From positions 434,001 to 498,000 of the forward strand of contig NZ_LT629757.1 in NCBI RefSeq assembly GCF_900104965.1: 64,000 nt of DNA. The letters are read 5' to 3'. Under the pieces are notes generated by a model, which ran no database searches, had not been told where the DNA came from, and saw nothing but the letters and a program-made list of their open reading frames with translations. Position numbers and translations under genes: made by a program. The stretch's first letter is position 1. The number at the start of each line of letters is the position of its first letter. Source of the DNA: Nocardioides scoriae (GTDB taxonomy: Bacteria; Actinomycetota; Actinomycetes; Propionibacteriales; Nocardioidaceae). Of the stretch, positions 1 through 8,526 are shown piece after piece.

Positions 1-303
1 ATCGGCTGGTTCTTCCCGGGGGAGTACCACGGCTCCGCGGAGGCCGCGCGCGAGCAGAGCCCGATGACGCACGTCGACCGCGTCACCACCCCGACCCTGG
101 TGATCCACTCCGAGGCCGACTGGCGGTGCCCGGTCGAGCAGGGCCAGCGGTGGTTCGCCCACCTCCGGGCACGGGGCGTGCCGACCGAGCTGCTGCTGTT
201 CCCCGGCGAGGGCCACGAGCTCAGCCGCAGCGGCACCCCGCGACACCGCCGGCAGCGCTTCGAGGAGGTCCTGCGGTGGTGGGGCTCGCACCTGCCGGTG
301 TGA
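1..303 (+). CDS. S9 (prolyl oligopeptidase) family peptidase, C-terminal fragment
   Basis: The gene runs in from the left edge and only its last 100 residues are visible. The segment [10 protein letters not shown] carries the Asp of the serine-hydrolase triad and PGEGHELS carries the His, in the order and spacing of alpha/beta-hydrolase peptidases of the acylaminoacyl-peptidase type. A segment like [10 protein letters not shown] also occurs before the Asp in such proteins. The nucleophilic Ser and the beta-propeller expected of the family lie outside the window. Probably a cytoplasmic oligopeptidase that trims short peptides. The next gene, lepA, starts 70 nt later on the same strand, with no terminator-like hairpin between them that I can see. 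Confidence 0.8.
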   Translation: MGWFFPGEYHGSAEAAREQSPMTHVDRVTTPTLVIHSEADWRCPVEQGQRWFAHLRARGVPTELLLFPGEGHELSRSGTPRHRRQRFEEVLRWWGSHLPV

Positions 304-373
304 GGGACGCCCCCGTGCGTGGGAGGATGGCGGCTCGTCCCACCCGCCGTGCCCGTCGTCCCGAGAGCAGTCC

Positions 374-2254
374 GTGTCCCTGAACGCCAACGCGCCCGCC
401 CCGGGGAAGACCGACCCCGCGATCATCCGCAACTTCTGCATCATCGCGCACATCGACCACGGCAAGTCGACGCTGGCCGACCGGATGCTGCAGCTGACCG
501 GCGTGGTCGACGAGCGGGCCGCCCGGGCGCAGTACCTCGACCGGATGGACATCGAGCGCGAGCGCGGCATCACCATCAAGAGCCAGGCCGTGCGGATGCC
601 GTGGACGGTCACCGACGAGGCGGCCGAGCTCCACGAGGTCCCGCCGGCGACGTACGTCCTCAACATGATCGACACCCCGGGCCACGTCGACTTCACCTAC
701 GAGGTCTCCCGCTCGCTCGAGGCGTGCGAGACCGCCGTGCTGCTCGTCGACGCGGCACAGGGGATCGAGGCCCAGACGCTGGCCAACCTCTACCTCGCCA
801 TCGGCGCGGACCTGCACATCATCCCGGTGCTCAACAAGATCGACCTGCCCAACGCCCAGCCCGAGAAGTACGCCGCGGAGCTCGCGGGCATCATCGGCTG
901 CGACCCCGGCGACGTCCTCCAGGTGAGCGCCAAGACCGGCATGGGCGTCGAGCACCTGCTCAACGAGATCGTGGCCCAGACGCCGGCCCCCGTCGGCGAC
1001 CCCGACGCCCCGCCGCGCGCGCTGATCTTCGACTCGGTCTACGACACCTACCGCGGCGTGGTCACCTACGTCCGCGTCGTCGACGGCAAGCTCACCCACC
1101 GCGACCGCATCAAGATGATGTCCAACGGCGTCGTGCACGAGATGCTCGAGGTCGGCGTCATCAGCCCCGAGCCGGTCAAGGCCGGCGACCTCGGGGTGGG
1201 GGAGGTCGGCTACCTCATCACGGGCGTGAAGGACGTGCGCCAGTCGCGGGTCGGTGACACCGTCACCAGCCAGCACCACGGCGCCACGGAGGCGCTGGGC
1301 GGCTACAAGCACCCCAACCCGATGGTCTACTCGGGGCTCTACCCGATCGACGGCGACGACTACCCGACGCTGCGCGACGCCCTGGAGCGGCTCCAGCTCA
1401 ACGACGCGGCGCTGGCCTACGAGCCGGAGACCTCGGGCGCGCTCGGGTTCGGCTTCCGCTGCGGCTTCCTCGGCCTGCTCCACATGGAGATCGTGCGCGA
1501 GCGCCTCGAGCGGGAGTTCAACCTCGACCTGATCTCGACGGCCCCCAACGTGGTCTACGGCCTGCTCATGGAGGACGGCAGCGAGCGGGTGGTCACCAAC
1601 CCGAGCGAGTACCCCAACGACGGCAAGATCGCCGAGGTCCGCGAGCCGGTCGTGCGGGCCACGATCCTCTCGCCGAGCGACTACATCGGCGTGATCATGG
1701 AGCTGTGCCAGTCCAAGCGCGGGCAGCTCGACGGCATGGACTACCTCTCCGAGGACCGCGTCGAGATGCGCTACACGCTGCCGATGGGCGAGATCGTCTT
1801 CGACTTCTTCGACCAGCTGAAGTCGCGCACCAAGGGCTACGCCTCCCTGGACTACGAGCCCACCGGCGAGCAGGCCGCCGACCTGGTCAAGGTCGACATC
1901 CTGCTCCAGGGCGAGACGGTCGACGCGTTCAGCGCGATCGTGCACCGCGACGCGGCGTACGGCTACGGCGTGATGCTGGCCGGCAAGCTGCGCGAGCTGA
2001 TCCCGCGCCAGCAGTACGAGGTGCCGATCCAGGCCGCCATCGGCGCGCGCGTCATCGCCCGGGAGACGATCCGCGCGATCCGCAAGGACGTGCTGGCCAA
2101 GTGCTACGGCGGTGACATCACCCGCAAGCGCAAGCTGCTGGAGAAGCAGAAGGAGGGCAAGAAGCGGATGAAGATGGTCGGCCGCGTCGAGGTCCCCCAG
2201 GAGGCGTTCATCGCCGCGCTCTCCACCTCGGGCCCGCCCGACAAGAAGCGCTAG
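374..2254 (+). CDS. lepA: Elongation factor 4 (LepA), ribosome back-translocase GTPase
   Basis: 626 residues, normal length for LepA/EF4, a GTPase that acts on stalled or mis-translocated ribosomes. The P-loop AHIDHGKST is at residues 25-33, switch I ends in [10 protein letters not shown] (about 62-71), G3 is DTPGHVDF, and G4 is NKIDLP. Domains II and III follow, and the LepA-specific C-terminal domain ends in a Lys/Arg-rich stretch ([16 protein letters not shown]) that distinguishes it from EF-G. The GTG start at 374 follows GAGAGCAG and puts the G1 motif at the usual distance from the N terminus. It is the first landmark of the conserved lepA-hemW-hrcA-dnaJ chromosomal cluster. Confidence 0.98.
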   Translation: MSLNANAPAPGKTDPAIIRNFCIIAHIDHGKSTLADRMLQLTGVVDERAARAQYLDRMDIERERGITIKSQAVRMPWTVTDEAAELHEVPPATYVLNMIDTPGHVDFTYEVSRSLEACETAVLLVDAAQGIEAQTLANLYLAIGADLHIIPVLNKIDLPNAQPEKYAAELAGIIGCDPGDVLQVSAKTGMGVEHLLNEIVAQTPAPVGDPDAPPRALIFDSVYDTYRGVVTYVRVVDGKLTHRDRIKMMSNGVVHEMLEVGVISPEPVKAGDLGVGEVGYLITGVKDVRQSRVGDTVTSQHHGATEALGGYKHPNPMVYSGLYPIDGDDYPTLRDALERLQLNDAALAYEPETSGALGFGFRCGFLGLLHMEIVRERLEREFNLDLISTAPNVVYGLLMEDGSERVVTNPSEYPNDGKIAEVREPVVRATILSPSDYIGVIMELCQSKRGQLDGMDYLSEDRVEMRYTLPMGEIVFDFFDQLKSRTKGYASLDYEPTGEQAADLVKVDILLQGETVDAFSAIVHRDAAYGYGVMLAGKLRELIPRQQYEVPIQAAIGARVIARETIRAIRKDVLAKCYGGDITRKRKLLEKQKEGKKRMKMVGRVEVPQEAFIAALSTSGPPDKKR

Positions 2255-2306
2255 GCCACCCGCTCCGCCGCGGGGATGCGTGCGGGCGCACGGGGTACGG
2301 ACCGGC

Positions 2307-2732
2307 ATGACCTCACCCGACCTCGAGCGCTTCGTGACCGCCCAGGACGAGCACGGCACCTACGACCGGGCCCTGGCCGAGCTGCGGTCCGGTCGCAAGC
2401 AGAGCCACTGGATGTGGTTCGTGTTCCCGCAGGTCGAGGGCCTGGGGCGCAGCTCCACGGCCCGGGCGTACGCCGTCCGCGGGCTCGACGAGGCCCGCGC
2501 CTACCTCGACCACCCGGTGCTGGGTCCTCGGCTGCGGGAGTGCTGCCAGGCCGTGCTCGCGATCGCGGACGCGTCGGCCGAGGAGGTGCTCGGGGACGTC
2601 GACGCGGTCAAGCTGCGGTCCTCGATGACGCTGTTCCACCGCGCCGACCCCGAGGACCCGCTGTTCCCGGCCGTCCTCGACCAGTACTTCGGCGGCCGGC
2701 CGGACGCCGCCACCGACGAGCTCCTGGCCTGA
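2307..2732 (+). CDS. DUF1810 family protein
   Basis: 141 residues. The family is recognised by the N-terminal L-x-R-F-V-x-A-Q-D followed by Y-x-x-A-L-x-E-L-x-x-G-x-K-x-S-H-W-M-W-F-x-F-P-Q and a later R-S-x-M-T-L-F sequence, all present in order (KQSHWMWFVFPQ near residues 32-43, SSMTLFHR near 109). Members are small soluble proteins of unknown biochemical function. An upstream in-frame GTG at 2280 exists, but ATG 2307 starts right before the conserved part and is preferred. It lies 52 nt after lepA and faces the MFS gene tail to tail with an 18-nt gap. Confidence 0.85.
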   Translation: MTSPDLERFVTAQDEHGTYDRALAELRSGRKQSHWMWFVFPQVEGLGRSSTARAYAVRGLDEARAYLDHPVLGPRLRECCQAVLAIADASAEEVLGDVDAVKLRSSMTLFHRADPEDPLFPAVLDQYFGGRPDAATDELLA

Positions 2733-2750
2733 GCCGCCGCCCCCGGGACG

Positions 2751-4217
2751 TCAGTGCGGGTCCTCCACGACGCGCGAGTCGCTGAGCGTGGAGGCGCCCC
2801 ACCCGGCGACGACGCCCACCAGGACGGCCAGCGCGGCGAAGGTCACCCGCTCGCCGTGGAAGAACGACGCGACCAGGTCGCTGCTCCACGCTCCGGCCGG
2901 CAGCGAGACCGTGACGAGGGCGGCCACCAGGGTCCCGACCACGGCGGTGCCGACGCTCGTGCCGACCTCCTGGGCGGTGTCGTTGAGCGCGGCGCCGATG
3001 GAGGTGCGGTTGGCCGGCATCGCGTCGACCAGCGCGACCGCGCAGATGGTCATCACGGTCCGCAGGCCGACCGTGAGCACCACCATGCACGCGGCGATCA
3101 CCGGGTAGCCGTGGTCCACGCCCCAGGCGAGCCCGGCCAGCGAGGCGGTCAGCAGGCCGGCGCCCACCAGGCAGGCACCGCGGTGGCCGAGGCGGCGGGC
3201 CAGCGACTCCGAGAGCGGCGTCGCGAGGACCATCGTGACGATGAGCGGCAGGTTGGCCAGCCCGGCCCGGACGGGGGACCAGCCCCAGGCGTACTGGAAG
3301 TGCAGGATCAGGGCGAACATCACCCCCGCCATGGCGATCGAGGTGCCGACCTGGGCCATCGCGGCGCCCCGCACGGTGCCGCTGCGGAAGAGCGTGAGGT
3401 CGAGCATCGGCTCCGGCGTGCGCCCCTCGTGGCGCAGGAACGCCGCCAGCGCGAGCGCCGCACCGAGCCCGGAGCCGACGGTCGCCACCGAGAGCCAGCC
3501 GTGCTCGACGCCGCTGGTCAGGGTGAAGCACGCCAGCCCGATGGTCGCGATGCTCAGCACCGCCCCGGGCACGTCGAGCCGGTCGCTGGTGAGGTCCTCG
3601 GTGCGGTCGGCCGGCACCCCGAGCCGCACGCCGACCCAGGCGATCAGCGCGATGGGTGCGTTGACGGCGAGCAGCCACTCCCAGCGCACGTGCGCCAGGG
3701 CGGTGCCGCCGAGCAGCGGCCCGAGCACGAAGCCGCTCATGCCGACCACGATCATGAGCGTCATCGCCCGCATCCGCAGCGCCTGCTCCTCGAAGAGGCG
3801 GAAGACCAGCGAGTTGGTGATCGGGGCCATGGCGGCTGCCGCGACGCCGAGCGCCGCCCGCAGCGCGATCAGGGACCCGGCGGAGTCGACCGCGACGACG
3901 GCCAGGCTGACCAGGCCGAAGACGGCCAGGCCCACCAGCAGCACCCGGCGCCGGCCGAGGCGGTCGGCCGCCGAGCCGGCCGTCAGCAGCAGGCCGCCGA
4001 AGGTGAGGGAGTAGGCGCCGGTCACCCACTGCAGCGCGGTGGTGGTGCCGCCGAGGTCGCGGCCGATCGTGGGCAGCGCGATCGTCAGCAGGGTGTTGTC
4101 GACCATCTCGACGAAGAAGGCCAGGCACAGGGCGGCCAGGGGGATCCAGGCCGCGCGCAGGGACGGGTAGGTGGAGGCCGCGGCGGTCTCGGGGGTGGTG
4201 CGGGTGGTGGCGCTCAT
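2751..4217 (-). CDS. MFS drug-exporter-like transporter (DHA2 type)
   Basis: 488 residues with the many hydrophobic helices expected of a 14-helix DHA2/EmrB-QacA exporter. Seen: VDNTLLTIALPTI in helix 1 (motif D1 region, LxxxxVDxTIVNVALP type), the loop 2-3 motif GSAADRLGRRRVLL, and the helix 5 G-rich segment GFVLGPLLGGTAL (motif C of antiporters). It likely exports hydrophobic compounds using the proton gradient. The ATG has a strong GAGGAGG Shine-Dalgarno. It is divergent from a TetR gene 89 nt away, with three repressor-site-like palindromes between them, so it is probably the target of that repressor. The substrate cannot be told from sequence. Confidence 0.93.
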   Translation of the reverse strand: MSATTRTTPETAAASTYPSLRAAWIPLAALCLAFFVEMVDNTLLTIALPTIGRDLGGTTTALQWVTGAYSLTFGGLLLTAGSAADRLGRRRVLLVGLAVFGLVSLAVVAVDSAGSLIALRAALGVAAAAMAPITNSLVFRLFEEQALRMRAMTLMIVVGMSGFVLGPLLGGTALAHVRWEWLLAVNAPIALIAWVGVRLGVPADRTEDLTSDRLDVPGAVLSIATIGLACFTLTSGVEHGWLSVATVGSGLGAALALAAFLRHEGRTPEPMLDLTLFRSGTVRGAAMAQVGTSIAMAGVMFALILHFQYAWGWSPVRAGLANLPLIVTMVLATPLSESLARRLGHRGACLVGAGLLTASLAGLAWGVDHGYPVIAACMVVLTVGLRTVMTICAVALVDAMPANRTSIGAALNDTAQEVGTSVGTAVVGTLVAALVTVSLPAGAWSSDLVASFFHGERVTFAALAVLVGVVAGWGASTLSDSRVVEDPH

Positions 4218-4233
4218 GGCGACCTCCTCGACT

Positions 4234-4284
4234 CGAACGACGTTCGGTTATCGAACGATGTTCGGGACTCTAGAACAGCGTTCG
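4234..4284. promoter_or_regulatory. Three tandem operator-like palindromes between the MFS and TetR genes
   Basis: Three copies of a 13-bp palindrome lie at 4234-4246 (CGAACGACGTTCG), 4252-4264 (CGAACGATGTTCG) and 4272-4284 (AGAACAGCGTTCG), starting 18 and 20 bp apart. The shared half-site is GAAC-N3-GTTC. Position between a divergent exporter and a TetR gene is classic for the repressor's binding sites; the binding itself is inferred. Confidence 0.75.
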
Positions 4285-4306
4285 ACAGGATGCAACGTGT
4301 GGTGGG

Positions 4307-5044
4307 ATGGACCGCATGGCGACCCGACCTCCCGACAGCCCCGCGGCCCCGTCCGCGCCCGCCGCCCCCGGTGGCCGACGCCGGGCGTCGCACTCGCTGG
4401 AGGCCGTGGTCTCCGAGGCCGTCGCGCTGCTCGACGAGGCCGGCGAGCCCGCCCTCACCTTCCGCGCGCTGGCGACCCGCCTCGGTGGCGGTGTCGCGAG
4501 CATCTACTGGTACGTCGCCAGCAAGGACGAGCTGCTCGACCGGGCCTGCGACCACGTGCTGGCCGGGGTGCTGGACGAGGTCGCGCCCGCGTCCGGCAGC
4601 CCGGACCCGCTCGACGACGTCCGGACCATCGGCGTGACGCTCTTCGACGCGATCGTCGCGCGGCCGTGGTTGGCGGCGTACTTCCTGCGCGACACGGACG
4701 TGCAGCCCCACGGCCTGCGCCTCTACGACCACCTCGGCCAGCAGGTGATGCGCCTCGGCCTCTCGCCGCGCCGCAGCTTCGACGCCGTGTCGGCGGTCAT
4801 GGGGTACGTCGTCGGGGTCGGCGCCGACCTCGGGCGCCAGCCCCCGCAGGAGGTCCTCTCCGGCGAGGTCGGCCGCGACGAGTTCGTCGGCCGCTACGCC
4901 GACCAGTGGCGCGCGCTCGACCCCGCGGCGTACCCCTTCCTGCACTACGTGGTCGACGAGTTCGCGGTCCACGACGACGCCGACCAGTTCCTCGCCGGCC
5001 TCGACCTGCTCCTCGCCGGCCTCCGGCTGGCAGCCGACGCCTAG
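4307..5044 (+). CDS. TetR family transcriptional repressor
   Basis: 245 residues. The N-terminal helix-turn-helix is at about residues 28-75: LDEAGEPALTFRALATRLG, then SIYWYVASKDELLD, the typical TetR recognition-helix region. A TetR_C-type ligand domain follows. It starts with ATG at 4307; an in-frame ATG at 4316 is also possible. It is divergent from the MFS exporter and most likely represses it and itself through the three GAAC-N3-GTTC palindromes in the shared promoter region. The inducing ligand is unknown. Confidence 0.92.
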   Translation: MDRMATRPPDSPAAPSAPAAPGGRRRASHSLEAVVSEAVALLDEAGEPALTFRALATRLGGGVASIYWYVASKDELLDRACDHVLAGVLDEVAPASGSPDPLDDVRTIGVTLFDAIVARPWLAAYFLRDTDVQPHGLRLYDHLGQQVMRLGLSPRRSFDAVSAVMGYVVGVGADLGRQPPQEVLSGEVGRDEFVGRYADQWRALDPAAYPFLHYVVDEFAVHDDADQFLAGLDLLLAGLRLAADA

Positions 5045-5168
5045 GCGGGCGGCCGACGCCCCTGCGTGGAGGATCGCCCGCACCCCGCGACGGAGGTGCT
5101 CCACCCGTCGGCCTCGCGGCGCCGCACCCCGGCCGCGGCTCCCCTCCGAGGGGCACCGTCCCGGGGGC

Positions 5169-5462
5169 TCAGCGGCCCCGGCAGGCCCCGTCGTCGCACC
5201 CGGCACGGCCGCGGCTGAGGGTGGCCGCCAGGCCCAGGGCCCAGCACGTCGGGCACCCGCGCCACGCGACGACCGCCGGCACGACCAGCAGCAGCGCCCA
5301 CGCGGTCGTCCCGGCGTACGCCAGGGCGAGGACCACCAGCACCAGGCCGACCACCCCGCGCACCACGTGCTCGGCCACGCTCCGGCTCGCGAACAGCCGG
5401 GTGACCGGGTCGTCGCCCAGCGGCGGGGCGGCGACGGGTCGCGTCGAGGTGGTGGTGGCCAT
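5169..5462 (-). CDS. Small membrane protein, DUF2892-like
   Basis: 97 residues with two hydrophobic helices (about residues 34-48 and 53-66), a preceding RSVAEHVVRGVVG and a following WRGCPTCWALGLAATLSR. This matches the layout of DUF2892 (YgaP-like transmembrane) proteins, where an Arg-rich helix start, Gly-rich first helix and a C-x-x-C-like end are usual. The Cys-rich tail (GCDDGACRGR) is extra. No Shine-Dalgarno; a TAGCCT hexamer ends 6 nt before ATG, so it is probably translated from a leaderless mRNA. Function unknown; it may bind metal or carry a thiol pair (inference). Confidence 0.7.
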   Translation of the reverse strand: MATTTSTRPVAAPPLGDDPVTRLFASRSVAEHVVRGVVGLVLVVLALAYAGTTAWALLLVVPAVVAWRGCPTCWALGLAATLSRGRAGCDDGACRGR

Positions 5463-5468
5463 GCGACG

Positions 5469-5474
5469 AGGCTA
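5469..5474 (-). promoter_or_regulatory. Candidate -10 (TAGCCT), leaderless start of the DUF2892-like gene
   Basis: Reading leftward, TAGCCT is followed by 6 nt and then the ATG at 5462. The spacing puts the transcription start at or next to the start codon. Confidence 0.45.
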
Positions 5475-5523
5475 GCCAGCGGGTCCACCCGGGGACGCCG
5501 TGGTCGCTGCGGGGGCGGGCATC

Positions 5524-5689
5524 GTGCGAGGTGGTCGGGCGGGGTGCCCGCCTCGGGGCGGGGACGTCATGCGTTCTGGTCGCCCCGGGGCGGGAGGTCA
5601 TGCGTGCTGGTCGCTCCGGCAACCCCCTCGTACGACGTCCCGGGCGACGTCATGCGTCGCGGTCGCCAGGACGGCCCCCTCGCATGACG
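5524..5689. repeat. REP-like repeat cluster 1 (copies in both orientations)
   Basis: Fills most of the 266-bp gap between 5462 and 5729; no gene is seen there. Copies related to CCACCTCGYACGACGTC occur forward at 5623-5639 and 5675-5689, and reversed at 5524-5534, 5563-5579, 5596-5610 and 5646-5662. The last reversed and forward pair can fold through CGTCATGCG/CGCATGACG. Confidence 0.65.
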
Positions 5690-5728
5690 CCCCCGACGAT
5701 CCCCGCCCCCGACGACCCCTGCGCCGTC

Positions 5729-6034
5729 TCAGCCCCCGGAGTCCCGGCGCACCTGGAGCCGGTGCTGGGCGTCGGGGAGGTAGGTCAGGCAGGGGGCGTC
5801 GGCGTCCGGGTGCTTCTCGACCAGGTGGAAGGTCCAGCGGTCCATGGCGGCGAGGTAGCCGTTGTCGCCGCCCGGGCGGTACGCCGACCACGGCTTGTCC
5901 GCCTTGGCCGTGCACGTCGTGCAGCTGATCTTGTAGACGAACGCCTTGGTCCGGTCGACGTCGATCGTCACGCGGGCCAGCGGGCCGGCCTCGACGGCGG
6001 CCTTGCGCTCCCGGGCGGAGCGGCTGGCGACCAT
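5729..6034 (-). CDS. Hypothetical small CxxC protein at the end of an oxidoreductase operon
   Basis: 101 residues, no family recognised. The N terminus is basic (SRSARERKAAVEAG). The middle has KISCTTCTAKADKPW (a CxxC pair near residues 38-41), followed by AMDRWTFHLVEKHPDADAPC with His and Cys residues. The spaced Cys/His set could bind a metal or be redox active (inference). Its ATG shares one base with the stop of the FAD oxidoreductase upstream (TGATG), so the two are translationally coupled and probably work together. The start is fixed by this overlap. Confidence 0.7.
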   Translation of the reverse strand: MVASRSARERKAAVEAGPLARVTIDVDRTKAFVYKISCTTCTAKADKPWSAYRPGGDNGYLAAMDRWTFHLVEKHPDADAPCLTYLPDAQHRLQVRRDSGG

Positions 6035-7464
6035 CAGGCGCCGTCCGGGGCCGGCGAGGTCAGGCCCGCGAGCGCCGCGAGGCGGGCGACGCCGGGGCCG
6101 GCGTGCTCGGCCAGGCGGGCGCGGGCGTCGTCGAGGGCGGGGGAGCCGGGGTGGTCGGGGGAGACCCGGGCGGGGTTGAGCGCCACCCGGTCGGACCAGT
6201 CCTTGATGTCCGGCTCGGAGCCGAAGGAGGCGGAGTTGCGCATCCCGACGACGTTCATCCGGGCCCAGTCGACCAGCGAGTTGCCGTACGCCGAGGGCGG
6301 GCACAGCCGGTTCTTCTCGGCGTCGCCGTCGGGCCCTGCGGGGCGGGTGGCCTCGACGTAGCCGGTGATCGCGGCGCCGAAGCAGGGGAACCCGGCCCGC
6401 ACCGGCTGGGGCGTGATCGCCTCGGGGCCCCAGATCGGCAGCGAGGGACGGGTCCGCAGGCCGTCGGCCGCGCAGTTGACGACCAGGGCGTCGTCGGCGA
6501 TGGCGACCGAGCCCCCGTCGAGGTGGAGCCGGCCGCGGGAGACCGACTGCACGTGCCCGAGCCGCACCACGTCGTCGATGCTCCGCAGCAGGTCGAGCTC
6601 CCAGGTGCCGAGGGTGGGCGCCTTGGCCATCGACGGCGTCACCGAGGGGTCGACGCGCAGCATGATGCCGGCGTCCTCGAGCCGCAGGAACAGCGCGTCG
6701 AGCGACGGGGCGTCGGAGGCCAGCCGCATCATCTCGGCCACCATGCCGAGGTAGACCTCCGGCTTGGGCTGGATCAGCGCCCGGTTGAGCATCCACGGGT
6801 CGCGCGGTCGCACCCAGCAGATCGTGTCGGGGTCGACGCCGTGGCGCAGCAGCCACACGCAGGCGTCGGTGGCGGTCTTGCCGGAGCCCACCACGACGTG
6901 CTGCCCGGGCACGCCGCTGCGCTCGTGCTCGGCCGGCAGGTCGTTGACGGCGACGACCCGCACGCCCTCGCCGACGGCGAAGCGCGGCGGGGTCTCGGCG
7001 GGGATCCGCGGGGCGAGGTAGCGCGCGTCCACGAGCCGCGTCCGCTCGCCCACGACGTACGCCGCGCCGCCGTCCTGCTCGACCACGACGCCGTCGCCGA
7101 CGTAGTCGCACCCCGCCAGCAGCTCGACCCGTCCGGAGCCGAGCAGCCGCTCCACCAGGACCGACTCGTAGTAGGCCTGGATCGTCGGCTGGCCTGCCCG
7201 CTCGAGCAGGCCCGCCTCGGGGCCGTCGGCCTGGACCCGGCCGCCGCCGAGCACCGTGGAGGCGACGCCGTAGAACGTCGAGGCCTGGTGGAGCTGGACG
7301 AAGGGGTAGGCCTCGCGCCAGTGGCCGCCCACGCCCGGTCGCCGGTCCACCAGCGCCACGGTGGCCCCGGAGTGGTCGACGAGCGCGTCGGTGAAGGCCA
7401 TGCCGGTCGCGCCGGCGCCGACCACGAGGTAGTCGACGTCGAGCGTGCGGGTGGGCGTGGTCAT
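6034..7464 (-). CDS. FAD/NAD(P)-dependent oxidoreductase (flavin monooxygenase-like)
   Basis: 476 residues. The N-terminal dinucleotide-binding fold is VDYLVVGAGATGMAFTDAL (GxGxxG near residues 17-22), with the acidic end of beta 2 at ALVDRRPGVGGHWREAYPF. The last part resembles the GG(T/V)W-type segment of flavin monooxygenases and contacts FAD. A second Rossmann-like site, HVVVGSGKTATDACVWLL, lies near residue 185. The substrate is unknown. Its ATG overlaps the stop of the luciferase-like gene by 4 nt (ATGA) and its stop overlaps the next gene's start, so it sits in the middle of a tightly coupled leftward operon. Confidence 0.85.
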   Translation of the reverse strand: MTTPTRTLDVDYLVVGAGATGMAFTDALVDHSGATVALVDRRPGVGGHWREAYPFVQLHQASTFYGVASTVLGGGRVQADGPEAGLLERAGQPTIQAYYESVLVERLLGSGRVELLAGCDYVGDGVVVEQDGGAAYVVGERTRLVDARYLAPRIPAETPPRFAVGEGVRVVAVNDLPAEHERSGVPGQHVVVGSGKTATDACVWLLRHGVDPDTICWVRPRDPWMLNRALIQPKPEVYLGMVAEMMRLASDAPSLDALFLRLEDAGIMLRVDPSVTPSMAKAPTLGTWELDLLRSIDDVVRLGHVQSVSRGRLHLDGGSVAIADDALVVNCAADGLRTRPSLPIWGPEAITPQPVRAGFPCFGAAITGYVEATRPAGPDGDAEKNRLCPPSAYGNSLVDWARMNVVGMRNSASFGSEPDIKDWSDRVALNPARVSPDHPGSPALDDARARLAEHAGPGVARLAALAGLTSPAPDGA

Positions 7465-8486
7465 CGGGCCACCAGCGGGGCGACCTCGGTCCCGAGCAGC
7501 TCGATGCCGCGGAGCAGGTCGGCGTGCGCCAGGCGCGGGTTGGTCATCTGCAGCGAGATCCGGTCGACGCCGCCGAGCTGGTCGGACACGCGCCGGATCT
7601 TCTCGGCCACCGTCTGCGGGTCGCCCATGAAGAAGGCGCCGTCGGGCCCGGCGGTCGCGTCGAACTGGGGCCGCGACGGCGGCGCGAAGCCGCGCTCGCG
7701 GGAGATCTTGGCGAACATCTCCTCCCAGCCGGGGTAGATCGTGTCGCCGGCGGCGCGGGTGCTCTCGGCCACGAAGCCGAAGACGTGCAGGCCCACCTGC
7801 AGCTGCTCGGGAGGGTGGCCGGCCTGGGCGCCGGCCCGGCGGTAGAGGTCGACCAGCGGGGCGAACTGGCGCGGCTGGCCGCCGATGATCGCGATCATCA
7901 GCGGCAGCCCGAGCAGTCCGGCGCGCGCGAAGGACTCGGGGGTGCCGCCCACGCCGACCCAGATCGGGAGCGGGTCCTGCACGGGGCGGGGGTAGACGCT
8001 CTGGCGCTGCAGCGGCGGTCGGTGGCGTCCGGACCAGGTCACCTCGACCTGGTCGCGGATCTGGAGCAGCAGCTCGAGCTTCTCGCTGAACAGCGAGTCG
8101 TAGTCGGCCAGGTCGAGGCCGAAGAGCGGGAACGCCTCGGTGAAGGAGCCGCGGCCGACCACGAGGTCGATGCGGCCCTTGGCGATGAGGTCGAGGGTGG
8201 CGAACTGCTGGAACACCCGCACCGGGTCGTCGGCGCTGAGCACCTTGACCGCGCTGCCGAGCCGGATCCGCTCGGTGCGGGCTGCGGCGGCCGCCAGGAT
8301 GATCTGCGGGGCGGAGTCGTAGTACTCGCTGCGGTGGTGCTCGCCGATGCCGAAGGAGTAGAGGCCGACCCGGTCGGCGAGCGAGATCTCCTCCAGCAGG
8401 TGCTCGATGCGCTCCGCCGGACCGACCTGGTGGCCGGTCGACGGGTCGGTGACGGAGGACACGAAGCTGTCGACGCCGAGGTGCAT
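7461..8486 (-). CDS. Luciferase-like (LLM class) flavin-dependent oxidoreductase
   Basis: 341 residues from ATG 8486. The bacterial luciferase-type TIM barrel is shown by SFGIGEHHRSEYYDSAPQI, then RIRLGSAVKVLSADDPVRV, ATLDLIAKGRIDLVVGRG and WVGVGGTPESFARAG, the standard FMN-binding landmarks of the group. Such enzymes oxidise organic substrates with reduced FMN or F420. A TTG at 8498 is an alternative start, but ATG 8486 has a TTGACT hexamer 6 nt before it and starts right at the first beta strand (MHLGVDSF). It is followed by an FAD oxidoreductase with a 4-nt overlap and preceded by an amidase. Confidence 0.88.
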   Translation of the reverse strand: MHLGVDSFVSSVTDPSTGHQVGPAERIEHLLEEISLADRVGLYSFGIGEHHRSEYYDSAPQIILAAAAARTERIRLGSAVKVLSADDPVRVFQQFATLDLIAKGRIDLVVGRGSFTEAFPLFGLDLADYDSLFSEKLELLLQIRDQVEVTWSGRHRPPLQRQSVYPRPVQDPLPIWVGVGGTPESFARAGLLGLPLMIAIIGGQPRQFAPLVDLYRRAGAQAGHPPEQLQVGLHVFGFVAESTRAAGDTIYPGWEEMFAKISRERGFAPPSRPQFDATAGPDGAFFMGDPQTVAEKIRRVSDQLGGVDRISLQMTNPRLAHADLLRGIELLGTEVAPLVAR

Positions 8487-8526
8487 GGGTCGAGTCAACC
8501 ACCAGTGGTGTCGGGCCCGGCGCCCG

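Noticed and set aside
221-2359. Long open frame opposite lepA, and similar long frames opposite other genes
   Set aside because: At this GC content antisense frames stay open by chance; their translations are Arg/Gly/Ala/Val-rich without domains.
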